Assembly (NCBI GenBank): GCA_945878965.1
Contig: CAMCUJ010000086.1
Location: 1 to 6,381, forward strand
From: an uncultured Clostridia bacterium
Lineage (GTDB): Bacteria; Bacillota; Clostridia; Monoglobales; Monoglobaceae
Direction: 5' to 3'
DNA length: 6,381 bases
Positions within the stretch are counted from its first letter, which is position 1. Each line of letters opens with the position of its first letter. The notes under the pieces were generated by a model, which searched no databases, was not told the origin of the DNA, and was given only the letters and a program-made list of their open reading frames with translations. This document shows, in pieces, positions 6,353 to 6,381 of the stretch. The translations under genes and the position numbers were made by a program.

Positions 6353-6381
6353 CGGCGGGAGTACCTTTCTCCCACCGAAAA
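6349..6381. repeat. Second hairpin sharing the T-run
   Basis: TTTTCGG (6349-6355) pairs with CCGAAAA (6375-6381). After a C-A mismatch, GGGAG (6357-6361) pairs with CTCCC (6369-6373) around a 7-base loop. The stem reaches the last base of the window and may continue. Its T-rich 5' arm is the T-run of the preceding terminator and its 3' A-run would be a T-run on the other strand, so it may terminate a convergent transcript. Confidence 0.55.

Overview
The window looks like a chromosomal segment of a low-GC, Gram-positive clostridial bacterium (class Clostridia; family not resolvable from this much sequence). The evidence is the AT-rich codon usage, the strong AGGAGG-type ribosome binding sites, and the gene content. 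A six-cysteine SCIFF peptide with its radical SAM maturase, next to yajC and the queuosine genes queA and tgt, is a typical clostridial arrangement. All convincing genes are on the + strand.

Layout: a short leader with a REP-like hairpin (1-156); queA (157-1182), ending at a likely terminator; an inserted HigB/HigA-type toxin-antitoxin pair (1395-2035) with its own consensus promoter and palindromic operator; tgt (2149-3282) with a small terminator; yajC (3395-3742) with its own extended -10 promoter; a four-helix membrane protein resembling the TIGR04086 family (3811-4236), preceded by a long hairpin touching its Shine-Dalgarno sequence; a 353-base gene-free stretch full of strong secondary structure (4237-4589); scfA, the SCIFF ranthipeptide precursor (4590-4733); a hairpin that may attenuate transcription; scfB, the radical SAM/SPASM maturase (about 4923-6299); and two back-to-back hairpins up to the end of the window.

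The genes form three functional groups. QueA and Tgt act in queuosine tRNA modification: Tgt exchanges the wobble guanine for preQ1, and QueA converts it to epoxyqueuosine. YajC is an accessory subunit of the Sec translocon, and secD/secF would be expected outside the window. ScfA and ScfB form a ribosomally made, thioether-crosslinked peptide (RiPP) system. The toxin-antitoxin pair is an accessory insertion. It sits between queA and tgt and is flanked by an 18-of-19 direct repeat made of the queA 3' end, which strongly suggests insertion at or duplication of that gene end.

The observations most worth following up are the queA-end repeat around the toxin-antitoxin module, a probable AUA start codon for scfB, the highly structured untranslated region upstream of scfA, and the hairpin over the ribosome binding site of the membrane-protein gene. 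The protein families themselves are known; I see no clearly new protein system.
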